Shown: positions 62,101 to 64,000 of the stretch, piece by piece
Position numbering within the stretch: position 1 is the first letter of the stretch
Layout: each line of letters opens with the position of its first letter
Assembly (NCBI RefSeq): GCF_027744825.2
Contig: NC_071345.1
Location: 17,392,001 to 17,456,000 of the forward strand
Reading direction: 5' to 3'
Length of the DNA stretch: 64,000 bases
DNA from: Synchiropus splendidus
Lineage: Eukaryota > Chordata > Actinopteri > Syngnathiformes > Callionymidae
Position numbers and translations under genes: made by a program
Notes under the pieces: generated by a model
Database searches by the model: none
Told to the model about the DNA's origin: nothing
Seen by the model: only the letters and a program-made list of their open reading frames with translations

Positions 62101-64000
62101 TAACAATTTTGAAAACTCTCTGTCCTCCCGTTACAATACATTTAACGGCATTACTGACCACCGCCTCCTGCAACGCTGCATCTGTTTCCTCTTTGTGCAA
62201 GAAGAACATTATCAATACGTCTTCCTCAGTCGCCATGTTGGTTTTGAGGTTTGTTTTTGTCATGAGCTTTTGACTCTGGGCTGCTCCCCCTGGTGGATGT
62301 AATGTGAACAGCAATACAAATAGAGCATCAGTACATATATATGATCAGTGCCTTTGCTAAAGATGAGTACAATTCTGTACTTAAAGGAAGCATAAATGGG
62401 CCTTAACTCCAACTAAACACAGGACCACCTCTGCGCTGGAGACAAGAATTCTGTTGCATATATGTTGTGTCTACAGTTAACTGAAAGTCAGATTAGATAG
62501 GCAGAATCGTAGCTCTTGATTTACAGTCTATATGAGTCAGACTCCTAATATATTATGTCTGCTTCAGGATTTAAAAAAAAATCATCATCCACTCAATGAT
62601 CTACATCTGCTTTTCCTTGCCTTGTCTTTTCTGAGAAGACCTTAAAATGAGATGAGAAATTGAAAAATCAGCTGATATTCATGTATTTATAACCTCTTTT
62701 ACAGCCCCTTTAATAATACTGCTCCTCTGAATCACCAGCGAATAAAGTCCCGACCGACTGGATGCCAAACAAAATATTCAATGGAACTTTGTTTGATTTA
62801 TGTTTAATGGCAAAACGCTTTTGGTGACAACAATTCATGAGCCTTCCCAGTGGTTGGCTTTGAATGGCTGTTTTAACTAAGGTCACCACTCTTGAGCTTT
62901 GACTCGCAACCATTATTCTCTTTATTGAAAAGACTTTGAAAGGTTGACATAGAATGACCACAGAATTCTTCAGGAATCAAAGACACATAAAACCTAGCAT
63001 GAACTATTGACTTCAGACAAACAATGATGTCATTTCTAGATCATAACCAGAATAAAAGCAGCAGTCCTACATGAGCCTTTTCTTCTCTGTGAACTGACAT
63101 GACCTCTCCAGTGTGTACAAGAGGGCGCTGCATTGGAGCTCGGACAGGAACAGATCTATCTTTGCCTGCTTGTCTCCGCCTCCTGAAACCCCAACACAAT
63201 AAAAAAGTTTATAGCTCCGTTCTTTGTCTCGTTATTTCTCCTCTTTGCTCACTCTCGGGTGCTCGAGTCTGACTCGCCGCTTGATAGAAAACACATTTTG
63301 TCGCTGTGATATTGGACAGCATGTCGGCCGGTCTGTCGAGCTCTGCGTGGAACTATGTCCCGTGGAGTCACAGGAGGAAAAATAAACTGTCCCACAACAG
63401 AACTGGAGACTCACTGGAGCAAATACAGGCGTCAAGTCTTGTTCAAAGGTCTGTTTGGTTGCAAGTCAACCGATCGAGGAATTATGAATGAATTTCAATT
63501 GAATGATCAGGAAATGTCCATAACGCATTAAAGAACATATAATTTGATTTTAGTGGGGTTCAGGATTACCATCTGGAATCCGTTGACTCCACCTGATCAT
63601 CCATTCTTGCTCACTTTCTTGTGCCTTGTACAGTGGAGCTCCAGCTCATGGAGCTCACTTGAATCTGAGCAGTCAGTATGAGACTACATTAGATAGATGT
63701 CCTTTATTAGTCTGACCAGTCAATATATCAATGATTTTTCAAATGCCTAAATAAACTCACTGTGGGACAAATACAAAATAAATAATAAATAAAAACTTCA
63801 CCCGCACACATTTTTACAACCAGCAGTTTCTGTTTCGTATTGTCGATCAAATTTGACCCCAAGTCAAACACCTTATCTCACAATACTGCCATGAAATACT
63901 GACCACAGAACAAACTATTAACAAGCAACTATATTTGTTGAGAACTGTCCGACCAACTCCAGTGCTGCGGTTACTGACAGCTAGGTCATAGCACGGTTCA
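59128..64000 (+). other. me1/me3: Malic enzyme intron after inferred exon 6, cut by the window end
   Basis: Begins GTATGA. I looked for the next exon (expected to encode YGMNCLIQFEDF or close) and did not see it. A frame with an ATG at 61617 stays open to 62087 (about 156 codons), but the protein is not recognisable and lacks splice or expression support. Otherwise no features. Confidence 0.8.

Overview
The window looks like vertebrate, very probably teleost fish, nuclear DNA. It is AT-rich and almost gene-empty, has large introns with GT-AG splice sites, abundant microsatellites, and fish-style transposon debris (RTE-like and L2-like LINE fragments, short hAT-type and other terminal-inverted-repeat elements, a THAP-domain fragment). 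Almost every open reading frame over 60 codons here is chance, microsatellite translation or transposon remnant.

Only one host gene can be supported: a cytosolic-type or mitochondrial NADP-dependent malic enzyme (ME1/ME3 type) on the + strand. Five consecutive internal coding exons are visible at 28212-28345, 31330-31479, 49213-49288, 52109-52270 and 59024-59127. Their splice phases are compatible throughout (2, 2, 0, 0, 2). Joined, they give 626 nt with no stop, covering the N-terminal lid domain, the catalytic tyrosine of YTPTVG, the [11 protein letters not shown] segment and the catalytic lysine of GIPVGK. By comparison with the family they should be exons 2 to 6. I could not find the first exon (N-terminus, transit peptide if any) or the next exon (starting near YGMNCLIQFEDF). 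The first 28 kb is therefore probably intron 1, and the window ends inside the intron after exon 6.

Layout. 1-28211: presumed intron 1, with a TA-flanked inverted-repeat element (3202-3790), an L2-like LINE remnant (16632-17180), paired hairpins (18671-18745), an RTE-like LINE remnant (23975-24345) and a nested pair of DNA transposons (27131-28061) ending 150 bp before exon 2. 28346-31329: intron holding a broken antisense RTE-like reverse transcriptase fragment. 31480-49212: a 17.7 kb intron with a small element bearing a near-perfect 8-bp target duplication (33031-33255), another LINE piece, a hAT-type element (37593-38027), a perfect 16-bp-stem hairpin (40810-40847), a 196-bp-period tandem repeat (about 41735-42235) and a THAP-domain fragment (47402-47653). 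49289-52108: short intron with TA/GATA repeats. 52271-59023: intron with a hAT-type element carrying a perfect 8-bp duplication (53144-53525) and a roughly 695-bp GATA/GACA (Bkm-like) block (55038-55732). 59128-64000: start of the next intron.

I see no novel gene system. The most interesting points are the repeat structures inside the malic enzyme introns.
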